From Gluconacetobacter diazotrophicus PA1 5 (lineage in GTDB: Bacteria > Pseudomonadota > Alphaproteobacteria > Acetobacterales > Acetobacteraceae), in the NCBI RefSeq assembly GCF_000021325.1, contig NC_011365.1:3562001-3626000 (forward strand): a stretch of 64,000 nt of DNA. The letters are read 5' to 3'. Positions within the stretch are counted from its first letter, which is position 1; every line of letters begins with the position of its first letter. Below the pieces are notes generated by a model. The model saw only the letters and a program-made list of their open reading frames with translations. It was not told the origin of the DNA and ran no database searches. A program made the position numbers and the translations under genes. Shown in pieces: positions 35,758-45,899 of the stretch.

Positions 35758-36855
35758 ATGAGCGAGACAGGTTCCTCTTTTTCCGGGGCAGAGCCCTTCA
35801 CGCTGGCCGTCGACGGCATGGGTGGGGACGGCGGTCCGGAAGTTGTTGTGGCCGGTCTGGCGATCGCGGCGGACAGGCATCCCGGTGCGCGGGTCCTGCT
35901 GATCGGGGATGAAGCGACGCTCCGCCAGGAACTGGCCCGTCACCCCAAGGCCGCGGCAATCTGCACCATCCGGCCCGCCAACAGTGCCATTCCAATGGAC
36001 ATGAAGCCGACGGCGGCGTTGCGCGTGCGCGATTCGTCGATGCGGCTGTCGATGGACGCCGTGGCCCAGGGGGAAGCCCAGGGCGTGGTCTCCGCCGGCA
36101 ACAGCGGCGCGATGCTGGCGCTGGCCAAGATCGTTGTCAAAACCCTTCCCGGTGTTTCCCGCCCCGCCATGGCCGCCATCAGCCCGACGCTGAAGGGCGA
36201 TGTCGTGATGCTGGATCTGGGGGCCAACGTCGCCTGCGACTGGCGCAACCTGGTGGAATTCGCCGTGATGGGCGAGGCCTTCGCCAAGGCGGTGCTGGGT
36301 TTGCCCGCCCCCACGATCGGCCTGCTGAATGTCGGGTCCGAGGAACTGAAGGGCGACGAGAAGCTGCGCCAGGCAGCCGATGTCCTGCGCAATTCATCCC
36401 TGGCGGCGCAGTTCCACGGCTTCGTCGAAGGGCATGACATCACGGCGGGCACGACCGACGTGGTCGTGACCGACGGCTTCACCGGCAACGTGGCGTTGAA
36501 GACCGGCGAAGGGGCGCTGAAGATGGCGTTCGTCCTTCTGCGCCAGGTCTTCCGCTCCGGCCTGCTGGCCAAGCTGGGCTATCTGCTGGTGCGTCCGGGG
36601 CTGGAGCGCATGCGGGAATGGCTGGACCCACGGCGTTATAACGGCGCGGTATTCGTGGGCCTCAATGGTGTCGTGGTCAAATCGCATGGCGGGACCGATG
36701 CCGAAGGCTTTGCATCCGCCGTGGATGTTGCCATGGATATGGTAACGCACCGTTTCAATGAGAGCATACGGGAGCAGCTGTCGCGGCTGGATACGCTGGC
36801 GGCCATGCGCTCGGGTGCGGAAAAAGAGCATCCGGCGGTCGCGGCGGTAAGCTGA
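35758..36855 (+). CDS. plsX: phosphate acyltransferase PlsX
   Basis: Makes acyl-phosphate from acyl-ACP, the first committed step of phospholipid synthesis via PlsY. 365 residues with AVDGMGGDGGPEVVV, SAGNSGAMLALA, LDLGANVACD, NVGSEELKG and TDGFTGNVALKTGEG. ATG 35758 is chosen; the frame is open a little further upstream without a ribosome site. Membrane-associated enzyme. Confidence 0.96.
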   Translation: MSETGSSFSGAEPFTLAVDGMGGDGGPEVVVAGLAIAADRHPGARVLLIGDEATLRQELARHPKAAAICTIRPANSAIPMDMKPTAALRVRDSSMRLSMDAVAQGEAQGVVSAGNSGAMLALAKIVVKTLPGVSRPAMAAISPTLKGDVVMLDLGANVACDWRNLVEFAVMGEAFAKAVLGLPAPTIGLLNVGSEELKGDEKLRQAADVLRNSSLAAQFHGFVEGHDITAGTTDVVVTDGFTGNVALKTGEGALKMAFVLLRQVFRSGLLAKLGYLLVRPGLERMREWLDPRRYNGAVFVGLNGVVVKSHGGTDAEGFASAVDVAMDMVTHRFNESIREQLSRLDTLAAMRSGAEKEHPAVAAVS

Positions 36856-36927
36856 CCGCGTGACGGGCCGGACGGACGTCATGCCGCGGGTGCTGTGCGG
36901 CGGGTCGGGTCCGGCGCCGGGTTTGGA

Positions 36928-37920
36928 ATGATGGGAATGATGGCGAGACGTTCGCTTCTGGTCGGGTTTGGCGGATATCTGCCGGACCGGATCGTGACCA
37001 ATGACGAACTGGCGGCGCGCCTGGAGACGTCGGACGAGTGGATTCGGGCCCGCACCGGAATCACCCAGCGTCATATCGCCGGGCCGCACGACACCGCCGT
37101 CAGCATGGCGGCGGCGGCCGGGGCCCGGGCACTGGATTATGCCGGCATGGCGGCTGCCGATGTCGGCGCGATCATCGTCGCGACCAGCACGCCCGATCAG
37201 GCCTTTCCCTCCACCGCCGTGCGGGTCCAGGCCGAACTGGGCCTGCGGGGCGGTTTCGGCTTCGACATCGCCGCCGCCTGCTCGGGCTTCGTCTACGCGC
37301 TGTCGATGGCGGATTCGCTGATCCGCAGCGGTCAGGTCGATTCCGTCCTGGTGATCGGCAGCGAGGTCTATTCGCGCATTCTAGACTGGTCGGATCGCGG
37401 CACCTGCGTCCTGTTCGGGGACGGGGCCGGCGCGGTCCTGCTGAAGGCCGCGGATGGGCCGGAGCCGGGAGACACCCGGCCGCAGGGTATCCTGTCCACC
37501 CATCTGCATTCCGACGGCAGCTCGGGCGACCTGCTGTATGTCGATGGGGCGATCGGCCTGCGGGAGAGTTCCGGCTTCCTGCGCATGCGGGGGCGGGACG
37601 TCTTCCGCCATGCGGTGGCCAAGCTGTCTTCTTCGGTGGACGAGGTCCTGCACGCCAATGGCCTGACCTATGCCGACGTGAACTGGCTGGTGCCGCACCA
37701 GGCCAATCTGCGGATCATCGAGGGTGTGGCCCGCAAGCTGGAACTGCCGCCCGAACGGGTGGTCGTGACGGTGGACCGCCACGCCAACACCTCGGCGGCC
37801 TCGATCCCGCTGGCGATGAACGAAGCCGTGCGCGACGGGCGTATCCGCCCCGGCGACCTGGTGCTGATGGAAGCCCTGGGCGGCGGCCTGACATGGGGCT
37901 CGGCCCTGGCCCGAATGTAA
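36928..37920 (+). CDS. fabH: beta-ketoacyl-ACP synthase III
   Basis: Condenses acetyl-CoA with malonyl-ACP to start fatty-acid synthesis. About 330 residues with the catalytic triad: Cys in AAACSGFVYAL, His in WLVPHQANLRI and Asn in RHANTSAAS. The start is ambiguous among four clustered ATGs (36928, 36931, 36937, 36940); family alignments suggest the protein proper begins ARRSLLVGFGGYLPD. Confidence 0.95.
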   Translation: MMGMMARRSLLVGFGGYLPDRIVTNDELAARLETSDEWIRARTGITQRHIAGPHDTAVSMAAAAGARALDYAGMAAADVGAIIVATSTPDQAFPSTAVRVQAELGLRGGFGFDIAAACSGFVYALSMADSLIRSGQVDSVLVIGSEVYSRILDWSDRGTCVLFGDGAGAVLLKAADGPEPGDTRPQGILSTHLHSDGSSGDLLYVDGAIGLRESSGFLRMRGRDVFRHAVAKLSSSVDEVLHANGLTYADVNWLVPHQANLRIIEGVARKLELPPERVVVTVDRHANTSAASIPLAMNEAVRDGRIRPGDLVLMEALGGGLTWGSALARM

Positions 37921-38025
37921 CGCGGGCCGGCTGCCGGTGTGGCCCTGTAGGCGCCGGGTGTGAAAAAATAGTGTGTCCCAACGCATTGAATTGACGGCCC
38001 ATCGCCGCATGCATACCCTTGGCGC

Positions 38026-38343
38026 ATGAGCACAGTGACCCGCGCCAGTCTGGCAGAACATATCTATAGTCAGGTCGGACTTTCCAGGAACGAATCCGCC
38101 GATCTGCTCGAACATGTGCTCGAGCGGGTCGCGAAGGAACTCGAGTCCGGAAATACGGTCAAGATCAGTGGCTTCGGGACCTTTTCGGTCCGTCAGAAGG
38201 GGCGCCGGACGGGCCGGAACCCCAAGACGGGGGTCGAGGTGCCGATCCTGCCGCGCTCGGTGCTGGTCTTCCGGCCCAGCCAGTTGCTGCGTGCGCGGGT
38301 GAATGGCGGCCCGGTCGACGGGATCGAGGATGACGGCGAATGA
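38026..38343 (+). CDS. ihfA: integration host factor alpha subunit
   Basis: 105-residue HU/IHF-fold DNA-bending protein: [43 protein letters not shown] and a [15 protein letters not shown]-terminal part. The beta-arm proline (in GRNPKTG) that kinks DNA is present. Its stop overlaps the next gene by 4 bp. Confidence 0.95.
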   Translation: MSTVTRASLAEHIYSQVGLSRNESADLLEHVLERVAKELESGNTVKISGFGTFSVRQKGRRTGRNPKTGVEVPILPRSVLVFRPSQLLRARVNGGPVDGIEDDGE

Positions 38344-39035
38344 GCACCGCCGGCCCAGTCCGGGGATCAGGCCAGGGATATTGGCAGGATGCCGACATGC
38401 CCGGCCTGGGCGAGGCAGGGCCGCAGGCGGCCGAGGACGGCGCGGCTGACGGCATGGCTGACGGGGCGGCTCGCCTGAAGAAGGCGCCGCATGCCTTCCG
38501 CACGATCAGCGAGGTCGCGGACGAACTGCACGTTCCGCAGCATGTGCTGCGTTTCTGGGAAACACGCTTCACCCAGGTGCGCCCGCTGAAGCGCGGGGGC
38601 GGCCGACGCTATTACCGCCCTGACGATATCGAATTGCTGCGCCGGATCGCCGATCTGCTTTACGTGCAGGGCTACACGATCAAGGGCGTGCAGCGGATGC
38701 TGCGCGAGGGCGACACCGGCGTTCCCACCACCCAGGCCGCGCCCGAATCGGGGCAAGGGGAGGACCTGTTCCTGTCCCCGGACATCTCGGTGGTTCCGGA
38801 AGACGAGTCCGGAATGGACGAGGCGCGTGGTGGAAGCGAGGCCGTGCGGGGCGAGGAGATCGAGATGACCCTGGTGCATCGGAACGAGGCAGCCCCCCCT
38901 GCGCAGTCGCCTGAAGATGCGGCGGCGGACGCGGCGGAGATCGAGCGAATCCTGAGCGAAAACCTGGTCCTGAAAGAGAATCTGCGCGGGATTCTGGTGG
39001 AGTTGCGGGCCCTGCGGCGGCTGATTCCGGTCTGA
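38340..39035 (+). CDS. MerR family transcriptional regulator
   Basis: 231 residues. A ~45-residue disordered N-terminus, then a MerR DNA-binding domain ([45 protein letters not shown]), an acidic linker and a C-terminal coiled coil ([26 protein letters not shown]). No metal-binding cysteines. This gene follows ihfA in most alphaproteobacteria; its targets are not known to me. Confidence 0.9.
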   Translation: MSTAGPVRGSGQGYWQDADMPGLGEAGPQAAEDGAADGMADGAARLKKAPHAFRTISEVADELHVPQHVLRFWETRFTQVRPLKRGGGRRYYRPDDIELLRRIADLLYVQGYTIKGVQRMLREGDTGVPTTQAAPESGQGEDLFLSPDISVVPEDESGMDEARGGSEAVRGEEIEMTLVHRNEAAPPAQSPEDAAADAAEIERILSENLVLKENLRGILVELRALRRLIPV

Positions 39036-39107
39036 TTCGGATTCGGTGCCGAACACGGGTTGCGGTTCGCGGCGGGCGCTGCTACACGGCGTGTCGTCGC
39101 AGACGGA

Positions 39108-39181
39108 CGGGCAGTAGCGCAGCCTGGTAGCGCATCAGTCTGGGGGACTGGGGGTCGTGGGTTCGAATCCCGCCTGCCCGA
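39108..39181 (+). tRNA. tRNA-Pro (anticodon GGG)
   Basis: A full cloverleaf: acceptor CGGGCAG/CTGCCCG, D arm GCGC/GCGC with GG in the loop, anticodon stem TCAGT/ACTGG with loop CTGGGGG (anticodon GGG), and T arm GTGGG-TTCGAAT-CCCGC. The 3' CCA is not encoded. No integrase or duplicated 3' end is seen nearby. Confidence 0.95.
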
Positions 39182-39202
39182 TATCTCCGTCTGCGACCAT
39201 TT

Positions 39203-40348
39203 TCAGCACAAATCGTCAGCCTCTTCCCGCAGGCCATCCTGGACGCGGTCGCGCGTCCAGTTGCGCCACAGCAGGTGCAGGACGGACATGATGGCCGGGC
39301 CCACGAAGAGGCCCAGCAGGTTCCAGCTTTCCACGCCGCCCAGGATGCCGGTCAGGACCCACAGGAATGGCATCTGGGTCGATCCGCCGATCAGCGCGGG
39401 CCGGACGAAATGGTCGGCGATGAAAATGACGGCCAGCCCCAGCGCCAGGATGGCGATGGCGGCGATCGTCGCCCCCTTGACCAGCAGCATCAGCGTCACC
39501 GCCGCCACGGCGATGACGGCGCAGAACGGGATCATGGCCGCGACGGCCGTGAACACGCCGAACAGGAACGGATGCTGAGCGCCCGCGATCAGGTAGGCCA
39601 CCCCCATCAGCGCGCCTTCACCCAGGCCCACCAGCACCAGGCCGGCCACCGTCCCGTGGATCGAGGCGATGATCTGCTGGGCGATGGTCTCGCCCCGCTT
39701 GCCGAAGGCCCGGCGCGAGACGACCAGGCACTGGCGGGTCACGCTTTCGCCGTCCTTCAGCAGGAAGAACAGGGTCAGGATCGCGAAGATGAACAGCACG
39801 CCGCGATGGAAGATCTGCGTCCCGACGCGCTGCGTCACCTGCATGCCATGCCCGATATTGAACGAATGCAGCAGGTCCGACACGTCGTCCGGATTCGCCA
39901 GATGGTCCTGCCACCAGCCGGCCAGCGTAGCGGAGCCCAGGGGCAGGCGCTGGATCCAGCCGGGCACGGGCATGCCGGAATGCCGGGCCTCGTTCGCCCA
40001 GGTCACGACGCTCTGGGCCTCACGCGCGGCTTCCAGGGCGAACAATCCCATCGGCACCAGGAAGATCAGGGCGATCCCGGTGGTGAACAGCAGCGGCAGG
40101 ATCGTGCCGCCCGGCAGCGATTTCCAGCGTTCCCGCGTGGCGGCATAGAGCGGCCAGGCCACGATGGCGAAAATCCCGCCCCAGATCAGGGACGGCAGGA
40201 AGCCCCGGATCGTGTAGAGCGCCAGCAGGGTGAAGAACATCGCCAGCAGGAAGCGGGCGACGCGCTGCACGCGATGGCGTTCGCGCATCAGGCGGAAGGG
40301 GGAGCGGTCGGGAGGCGGCAGAAGGGGCGAGGGGGGCTGATCCGTCAT
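39203..40348 (-). CDS. AI-2E family transporter (PerM-like)
   Basis: 381-residue inner-membrane protein with about seven to eight helices. Family features: FFLLKDGESV at the end of the periplasmic region, GLGEGALMGVAYLIAG, and a C-terminal block FVRPALIGGSTQMPFLWVLTGILGG. Members export small molecules or ions (AI-2 in E. coli TqsA, sodium in others); the substrate here is unknown. Ends 21 bp from the tRNA gene. Confidence 0.9.
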   Translation of the reverse strand: MTDQPPSPLLPPPDRSPFRLMRERHRVQRVARFLLAMFFTLLALYTIRGFLPSLIWGGIFAIVAWPLYAATRERWKSLPGGTILPLLFTTGIALIFLVPMGLFALEAAREAQSVVTWANEARHSGMPVPGWIQRLPLGSATLAGWWQDHLANPDDVSDLLHSFNIGHGMQVTQRVGTQIFHRGVLFIFAILTLFFLLKDGESVTRQCLVVSRRAFGKRGETIAQQIIASIHGTVAGLVLVGLGEGALMGVAYLIAGAQHPFLFGVFTAVAAMIPFCAVIAVAAVTLMLLVKGATIAAIAILALGLAVIFIADHFVRPALIGGSTQMPFLWVLTGILGGVESWNLLGLFVGPAIMSVLHLLWRNWTRDRVQDGLREEADDLC

Positions 40349-40391
40349 GCTGTTCCTCGTTGGGCGGATGCCTGTTTCATGTCCGTCTCGC

Positions 40392-42479
40392 TCATTCGGT
40401 TCTCGTATGGTCGGTCGTATCCACCGCCCAGATGGCGAAGGCCTGGATCAGGGCGGCCTCCTTCAATGCGTCGAAGCGGCCGGACGCGCCGCCATGCCCG
40501 GCCTCCATGTTGATGCGCAGCAGCAGCGGGCGGGACGACGTCGTGTGCGCGCGCAGCCGGGCGATCCATTTCGCCGGTTCCCAGTAGGTCACGCGCGGGT
40601 CCGACAGGCCGCCGATGGCCAGGATCGCCGGATACGGGCGCGGCGCCACCTGTTCATAGGCGGCATAGCTGGCGATCAGGTCGTAGGCCGCTTCATCTTC
40701 CAGCGGATTGCCCCATTCCGGCCATTCCGGCGGCGTCAGCGGCAGGCTGGTGTCCGACATCGTGTTCAGCTCGTCCACGAACGGCACCACGGCGACGATT
40801 CCCGCGAACAGGTCGGGGCGCATGTTGGCGATCGCCCCCATGACCATCCCGCCGGCGGAACGCCCGTCCGTCACGATCCGTCCCGCCCCGGTGAAGCCGT
40901 CCGCGATCAGGTGTTCGGCGCAGGCGATGAAATCGGTGAAGCTGTTGGGCTTGTTGCGGCCCCGTCCGCCCAGGAACCAGTTCCAGCCCTTTTCCGACCC
41001 GCCGCGCACATGGGCGATGGCGTAGAACCATCCCCGGTCCACCAGGCTGAAGACCCCAGTGGAAAAGGTCGGTTCGATCGCATGGCCGTACGAGCCGTAA
41101 CCATAGAGCAGCAGGGGGGCGGAGCCGTCGATGGGCGTGCCGTGCCGCCCCAGCACGGTGATCGGCACCTGCGTCCCGTCCAGGGCGGTGGCGGTCAGGC
41201 GCCAGCATCTGTAATCGCGCGGGTCGTGTCCCGACGGTACCTCCTGCGTCTTCAGCAGGTGGCGGGTACGGCTGTCCATGTCATAGGCGTACCATTGCCG
41301 GGGCGTGGTCGGCGACTGGTAGACATAGCGCAATTCGCGCGTGTCGTATTCGAAGGACCCCGAGAAGGACAGGACATAGGCGTCCTCGTCCGATGACAGG
41401 ACATGCTCGGTCCCGTCGACGCGGCGGACGACCAGCGCGGTGTTGGCATCCCGGCGCTCGCGCCAGACCAGATGCCCGGAAAAGGCCATGCAGTCGGTGA
41501 TGTAGCGGCCGGGCAGGTGCGGGACCAGGTCGCGCCAGTGCGCCCGCCCCGGGGTGGTATCGGGCGCTTCCATCAGCTTGAAATCGACGGCGCCGTCGGT
41601 GTTGGTCAGGATCGCGAAGCGGTCCCCCCAGTGGCTGAGGCTGTAGAGCACGCCGGTGCGGCGCGGCTCGACGCACGCGGCCGCCGCCTCGGGATTGCCG
41701 CCGGGGATCAGCCAGGATTCGGACGTGTCCTGGTTGCTGGCCGAAATGACGATCCAGCGTCCGGAGCGGCTGGCCTCGACCCCGATGAAGAAGCCGGGGT
41801 CCGTTTCCTCGTAGACCAGCACGTCCTCGTCGGTGCCGATGCGGCGGCGAAAGATCTTCGTCGGGCGGCCATGCGCGTCCCGCCAGGTCCAGAACAGATG
41901 CCGCGCGTCGGACGAAAACGCGAAATTGCCGCTGCAGTTTTCGATCGCCGGCCCGACCGGCGTGCCGCGCGCGATGTCGCTGATGACGACGCGATAGACC
42001 TCGGACCCCTGATTGTCCTCGGCATGGGCGAACAGCAGGTGGTCGGGGCTGTGGGTCGCTGTGGCGACGGCGAAATACTCGTGCTCCTTCGCCATCCGGT
42101 CCACGTCCAGCAGGATCGTCTCGGCCTCGGGCCGGCCCTCGGGGTGGCGGGCATGGATCGGGTGCTGGGCGCCGGCCGCGTAGCGCATGTAATAGCGCCA
42201 GGGACCGTGCGGCAGCGCGGGATAGGTATCATCCTCGCGGATGCGGGCCTTCATCTCGGCGGCGATGGTGGCCTGCAGGGATTCGGTCGGGGCCAGGATG
42301 GCGGCGGTGTAGGCGTTCTCGGCCCGCAGGTGCGCCGCGATGTCCGCGCGCAGCACCGATGGGTCGCGCAGGACGGCCTGCCAGTTCTCGTCCTTCATCC
42401 ACCCATATTCGTCGATGCGGACCCGGCCGAGCTGCGTGATCGTCTGGGGGTCCGTGCGGGCGACCGGGGGGGTGGTCAT
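40392..42479 (-). CDS. ptrB: oligopeptidase B (S9A prolyl oligopeptidase family)
   Basis: Cytoplasmic serine peptidase cleaving after basic residues in short peptides. 695 residues: N-terminal seven-bladed propeller (~75-410) and C-terminal hydrolase domain with YGSYGHAIEPTFS, Ser541 in DGRSAGGMVMG, Asp627 in SDPRV and His662 in EAGHGGASG. The triad is complete and length is typical. It lies 43 bp upstream of the PerM-like gene on the same strand. Confidence 0.93.
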   Translation of the reverse strand: MTTPPVARTDPQTITQLGRVRIDEYGWMKDENWQAVLRDPSVLRADIAAHLRAENAYTAAILAPTESLQATIAAEMKARIREDDTYPALPHGPWRYYMRYAAGAQHPIHARHPEGRPEAETILLDVDRMAKEHEYFAVATATHSPDHLLFAHAEDNQGSEVYRVVISDIARGTPVGPAIENCSGNFAFSSDARHLFWTWRDAHGRPTKIFRRRIGTDEDVLVYEETDPGFFIGVEASRSGRWIVISASNQDTSESWLIPGGNPEAAAACVEPRRTGVLYSLSHWGDRFAILTNTDGAVDFKLMEAPDTTPGRAHWRDLVPHLPGRYITDCMAFSGHLVWRERRDANTALVVRRVDGTEHVLSSDEDAYVLSFSGSFEYDTRELRYVYQSPTTPRQWYAYDMDSRTRHLLKTQEVPSGHDPRDYRCWRLTATALDGTQVPITVLGRHGTPIDGSAPLLLYGYGSYGHAIEPTFSTGVFSLVDRGWFYAIAHVRGGSEKGWNWFLGGRGRNKPNSFTDFIACAEHLIADGFTGAGRIVTDGRSAGGMVMGAIANMRPDLFAGIVAVVPFVDELNTMSDTSLPLTPPEWPEWGNPLEDEAAYDLIASYAAYEQVAPRPYPAILAIGGLSDPRVTYWEPAKWIARLRAHTTSSRPLLLRINMEAGHGGASGRFDALKEAALIQAFAIWAVDTTDHTRTE

Positions 42480-42566
42480 CGTGCATCCTCTCCATCGCTG
42501 TCCGCCGGGGGCGGGGCCGGTATTGGCTCAAGACCATACCCGACCGCTCGCGGGTGCGACAGACGC

Positions 42567-42992
42567 TCAGAACGTCTGGCACCCGCCGCGGATCGTAAGA
42601 CCCACCGATTGTTGCTGGAAATCATGCCGATAGCCCGCGCGGATGGCGTCCAGCCGCGCCCTCAGGTCCGGCGCGGAGGCGTCGGCGGCGATCCAGACGA
42701 TGCGCGACGGCTCGGCGGTTACCTGGCCGCTGACCCGGTCCCGCCACTGGCCCATGGCCTGGAACACGCTCAGCCCGTCCGGGAAGCGCGGGGTGACCTC
42801 GCGCCGCAGGAAATCGGCCCATTCGGCGTCGGTGACCACACCGCCATCGGGTCGGGTCAGGCCGAACAGCAGCGAGATCTCGATTCCCCGATGCGCGCCG
42901 AAACGGGCGCACAGGGCCTCGTCCCGGGACGCGGGCGCGCAGCCTGCCAGCGTGGCGAGGACCAGCAGGCCAAGGATCGGTATCGCCCTCAT
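42567..42992 (-). CDS. DUF3574 lipoprotein
   Basis: 141 residues: signal peptide with LATLAGC lipobox (Cys18), then a DUF3574 domain with IEISLLFGLTRPDGGVVTDAEWADFL, LSVFQAMGQWRD and a closing YRHDFQQQSVGLT. Two further Cys (28 and 139) could pair. Function unknown. Its ATG overlaps the stop of the NUDIX gene by 4 bp. Confidence 0.82.
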   Translation of the reverse strand: MRAIPILGLLVLATLAGCAPASRDEALCARFGAHRGIEISLLFGLTRPDGGVVTDAEWADFLRREVTPRFPDGLSVFQAMGQWRDRVSGQVTAEPSRIVWIAADASAPDLRARLDAIRAGYRHDFQQQSVGLTIRGGCQTF

Positions 42993-43855
42993 GCGAAGGC
43001 CGGAGTGTCGCGTCCGTCCAGCCCCGCGCGCAGCCGGCGTCCCTCCACACTATCCGGGTCGATCATGCCGTGGCGCAGGAACAGGTCGATCAGGACCAGG
43101 TTGACGTTGAACTTGAACTCGTCGCTGTCCCGCACGATCCGGTATGCCTCGCGCAGGGGGATCAGCGTGAAGAATTCGACCTCGCCGTCCGCGGGAGCGG
43201 GCGTGAAGTCGGGCGGCAGGTCCAGGTCGTAGCAATGCAGCACGTCGCGGCGCAGGCCCTCGGGCCGTTCCATGGCGTAGCGGATGCGCGCCGTGGGCAC
43301 GGCCCGGGCGATCAGGTCAGGGGGAATGCTGGCTTCTTCCGCCGCTTCCTTGTGCAGCGCCTGTTCCGGGGTGTGGCCGGCCGGAATGCCGCCGGCGACC
43401 AGATGGTCCAGCTTGCCCGGGTCCAGGCGCTTGTCCATCGCACGGCGCCCCGTCCACAGATGCAGCCCGTCCGCGCGCCGGACCAGCCCGTTCATGTGCA
43501 CGCCATGCGCGATCAGCCCGAACAGCGGCAGCGCCCCCCGGTCGATCCGTGCGATCGCCGGCCCGTCGGCCGTGGGCGCGACATCGAACAGTTCGTGATG
43601 CGAGCGGTAGAGGCCGGACACCGCCAGGTCGTCGCCCAGCGATTCCAGCCGGGCCGGGTCGTCCAGCACCAGCGCGCCCGCGCGCCGGGGCAGGCCGAGC
43701 CGCTCCAGTTCCGGAACCAGGGCGGGGGCAATCCAGCCGGAGGGCGCCTCGTCCGCCTTCTGGCTGCCGAACCGGAAGGGCGTGCGGTCCCCGGGCAGGC
43801 GGGCCGTGTTGCAGGATTCAAGGTGCCGGAAAAAGGAAGCGGCGTCCGATGTCAT
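42989..43855 (-). CDS. NUDIX hydrolase with DUF4743 domain
   Basis: 288 residues. The N-terminal half is the DUF4743 domain found with NUDIX enzymes related to thiamine pyrophosphokinase-associated proteins. The NUDIX box follows near residues 154-176 (GGIPAGHTPEQALHKEAAEEASI), with Lys in place of the usual Arg of REUXEE but both metal-binding glutamates kept. Substrate unknown. ATG 43855. Divergent from the ATM1-type gene (126 bp between). Confidence 0.85.
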   Translation of the reverse strand: MTSDAASFFRHLESCNTARLPGDRTPFRFGSQKADEAPSGWIAPALVPELERLGLPRRAGALVLDDPARLESLGDDLAVSGLYRSHHELFDVAPTADGPAIARIDRGALPLFGLIAHGVHMNGLVRRADGLHLWTGRRAMDKRLDPGKLDHLVAGGIPAGHTPEQALHKEAAEEASIPPDLIARAVPTARIRYAMERPEGLRRDVLHCYDLDLPPDFTPAPADGEVEFFTLIPLREAYRIVRDSDEFKFNVNLVLIDLFLRHGMIDPDSVEGRRLRAGLDGRDTPAFA

Positions 43856-43981
43856 GCCGGTCTGCTCCTGATGCGTGTGCCTGCCATACCGGGCGGGTCC
43901 GATCGTGACAATGCCGCTTTCCGGCCCCCGTCGTGTGGCACGCTGTTTGCAAATCAACGCGCGCATGCCACATCCAGTGGC

Positions 43982-45811
43982 ATGACACCGCCCCCATCCC
44001 ATACCGGGCGCGCGCCGGAACGCCCGGTGCGCGAGACCCTGCGCGCGCTGCTGCCCTATCTCTGGCCCCGCGACGATCCCCGCACCCGCCTGCGCGTGGC
44101 GGGGGCATGCGCCCTGCTGATCGCCGCCAAGGTCGCGACGATCTGCGTGCCGTATCTCTACAGCCGGGTGGTCGATGCGCTGCACGGCCTGGACGGTGCC
44201 GGCGTGGCGGCCATCCCGCTGGCGCTGATCGGCGGGTACGGGCTGCTGCGGCTGCTGTCGGCCGGCCTGGGGGAATGGCGGGACGCGCTGTTCGCCCCGG
44301 TGCGCTGCCGCATCAGTTGCGCCGCGGCCATCCGCAGCTTCCGGCACATGCATGCCCTGTCGCTGCGCTTCCACCTGGACCGCCAGTCGGGTGGCGTGAC
44401 CCAGGCCATCGCACGCGGGACCGAGGCGATCGAAACGATCCTGCGCGTCGGCGTCTTCAATGTGGTGCCCACGCTGATCGAGGCGCTGATGGTCATCGCG
44501 GTCATCTGGCGCCTGTTCGACTGGCGCTATGCCGTCATCATGCTGGCCGCGGTCGCGGCCTATGTCGGCTTCACGGTCAGCTTCACGTCCTGGCGCATCG
44601 GCATCCGGCGCGTGATGAACGACATCAATACCGAGGCAAGCTGGAAGGCGCTGGACAGCCTGCTGAACTACGAGACGGTCAAGTATTTCGGCAACGAGGA
44701 GCATGAAAGCCACCGGTACGAGGAGGCCCAGCGCCGCTACGAACGCGCCGCCGTGCGGACCCAGGTATCGCTGAACGGGCTGAATTTCGGGCAGGCGGCC
44801 ATCATCGCGGTGACGCTGACCCTGGTCATGCTGCTGGCGGCGCACGACGTGGCGCAGGGGCGGCTGACGGTCGGGCGGTTCGTGCTGGTCAATACCTACC
44901 TGATGCAGCTCTACCTGCCGCTGAATTTCCTGGGCAGCATCTATTCGTCGCTGCGGACGGCGCTGGTGGACCTGGAGCAGATGTTCCGGCTGACCGACGA
45001 AACGCCCGAAATCGTCGACCGGCCGGATTCGATCGGCCTGCCCGCCCGGCTGGACGAGGCACCGGCGGCGGCGATCCGCTTCGAGCATGTCCGCTTCGCC
45101 TACCGGCCGGACCGCGAGATCCTGCACGATGTCAGCTTCAGTGTTCCGGCGGGCGGCCGGGTGGCCATCGTCGGCCCCACCGGCGCGGGCAAATCGACCA
45201 TCAGCCGCCTGCTGTTCCGTTTCTATGACGTCAGTTCGGGCCGGATCGTGGTGGACGGGCACGACGTGCGCGACTACGCCCAGGCGGCGCTGCGGGCGGC
45301 GATCGGCGTGGTGCCGCAGGATACGGTGCTGTTCAACGACACGATCGGCTACAACATCGCCTATGGCCGCCTGGGGGCGTCGCGGGACGAGATCGAGCAC
45401 GCGGCCCGGCTGGCGCAGATCCATGATTTCATCGTCAGCCTGCCAGACGGATACGCGACCCGGGTGGGCGAGCGCGGGCTGAAGCTGTCGGGGGGCGAGA
45501 AGCAGCGCGTGGCCATCGCGCGCACCATCCTGAAGAACCCGCGCATCCTGATCCTGGACGAGGCCACCAGCGCGCTGGACACCCACACCGAACAGGAAAT
45601 CCAGACCGCGCTGCGCACGGTTTCGGCCGAGCGGACGACCGTCATCATCGCCCACCGTCTGTCGACCGTGGTCGATGCGGATGAAATCCTTGTGATGGGA
45701 GAGGGCGTGATCCAGGAACGCGGTACCCATCGCAGCCTGCTGGCCCGCGACGGACTTTATGCCCGCATGTGGGCGGCCCAGGCCGAGGAGCGCGAGGACG
45801 AGGAAGTATAG
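43982..45811 (+). CDS. ATM1-type ABC exporter (heavy metal/Fe-S maturation)
   Basis: 609-residue half transporter: six membrane helices (~60-350) and an ATPase domain with GPTGAGKSTISRL, VVPQDTVLFNDTI, signature LSGGEKQR and Walker B ILILDEATSALD. The pattern SRVVDAL...NYETVKYFGNE matches the ATM1/HMT1 group, which exports glutathione-linked compounds needed for cytosolic Fe-S assembly or metal resistance. It works as a homodimer. Confidence 0.93.
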   Translation: MTPPPSHTGRAPERPVRETLRALLPYLWPRDDPRTRLRVAGACALLIAAKVATICVPYLYSRVVDALHGLDGAGVAAIPLALIGGYGLLRLLSAGLGEWRDALFAPVRCRISCAAAIRSFRHMHALSLRFHLDRQSGGVTQAIARGTEAIETILRVGVFNVVPTLIEALMVIAVIWRLFDWRYAVIMLAAVAAYVGFTVSFTSWRIGIRRVMNDINTEASWKALDSLLNYETVKYFGNEEHESHRYEEAQRRYERAAVRTQVSLNGLNFGQAAIIAVTLTLVMLLAAHDVAQGRLTVGRFVLVNTYLMQLYLPLNFLGSIYSSLRTALVDLEQMFRLTDETPEIVDRPDSIGLPARLDEAPAAAIRFEHVRFAYRPDREILHDVSFSVPAGGRVAIVGPTGAGKSTISRLLFRFYDVSSGRIVVDGHDVRDYAQAALRAAIGVVPQDTVLFNDTIGYNIAYGRLGASRDEIEHAARLAQIHDFIVSLPDGYATRVGERGLKLSGGEKQRVAIARTILKNPRILILDEATSALDTHTEQEIQTALRTVSAERTTVIIAHRLSTVVDADEILVMGEGVIQERGTHRSLLARDGLYARMWAAQAEEREDEEV

Positions 45812-45899
45812 CGGGGCTGGCCTTCCGGCGTGAACGGGGGCACCTTGCGCCGCCATGCGGCCGCGCGGACGGTCGTGAAAGAACGAGGGAGAGCGTGAG

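Noticed and set aside
39108-39202. tRNA-Pro as an integration site of a genomic island
   Set aside because: No integrase, no repeated tRNA 3' end and no compositional change on either side.
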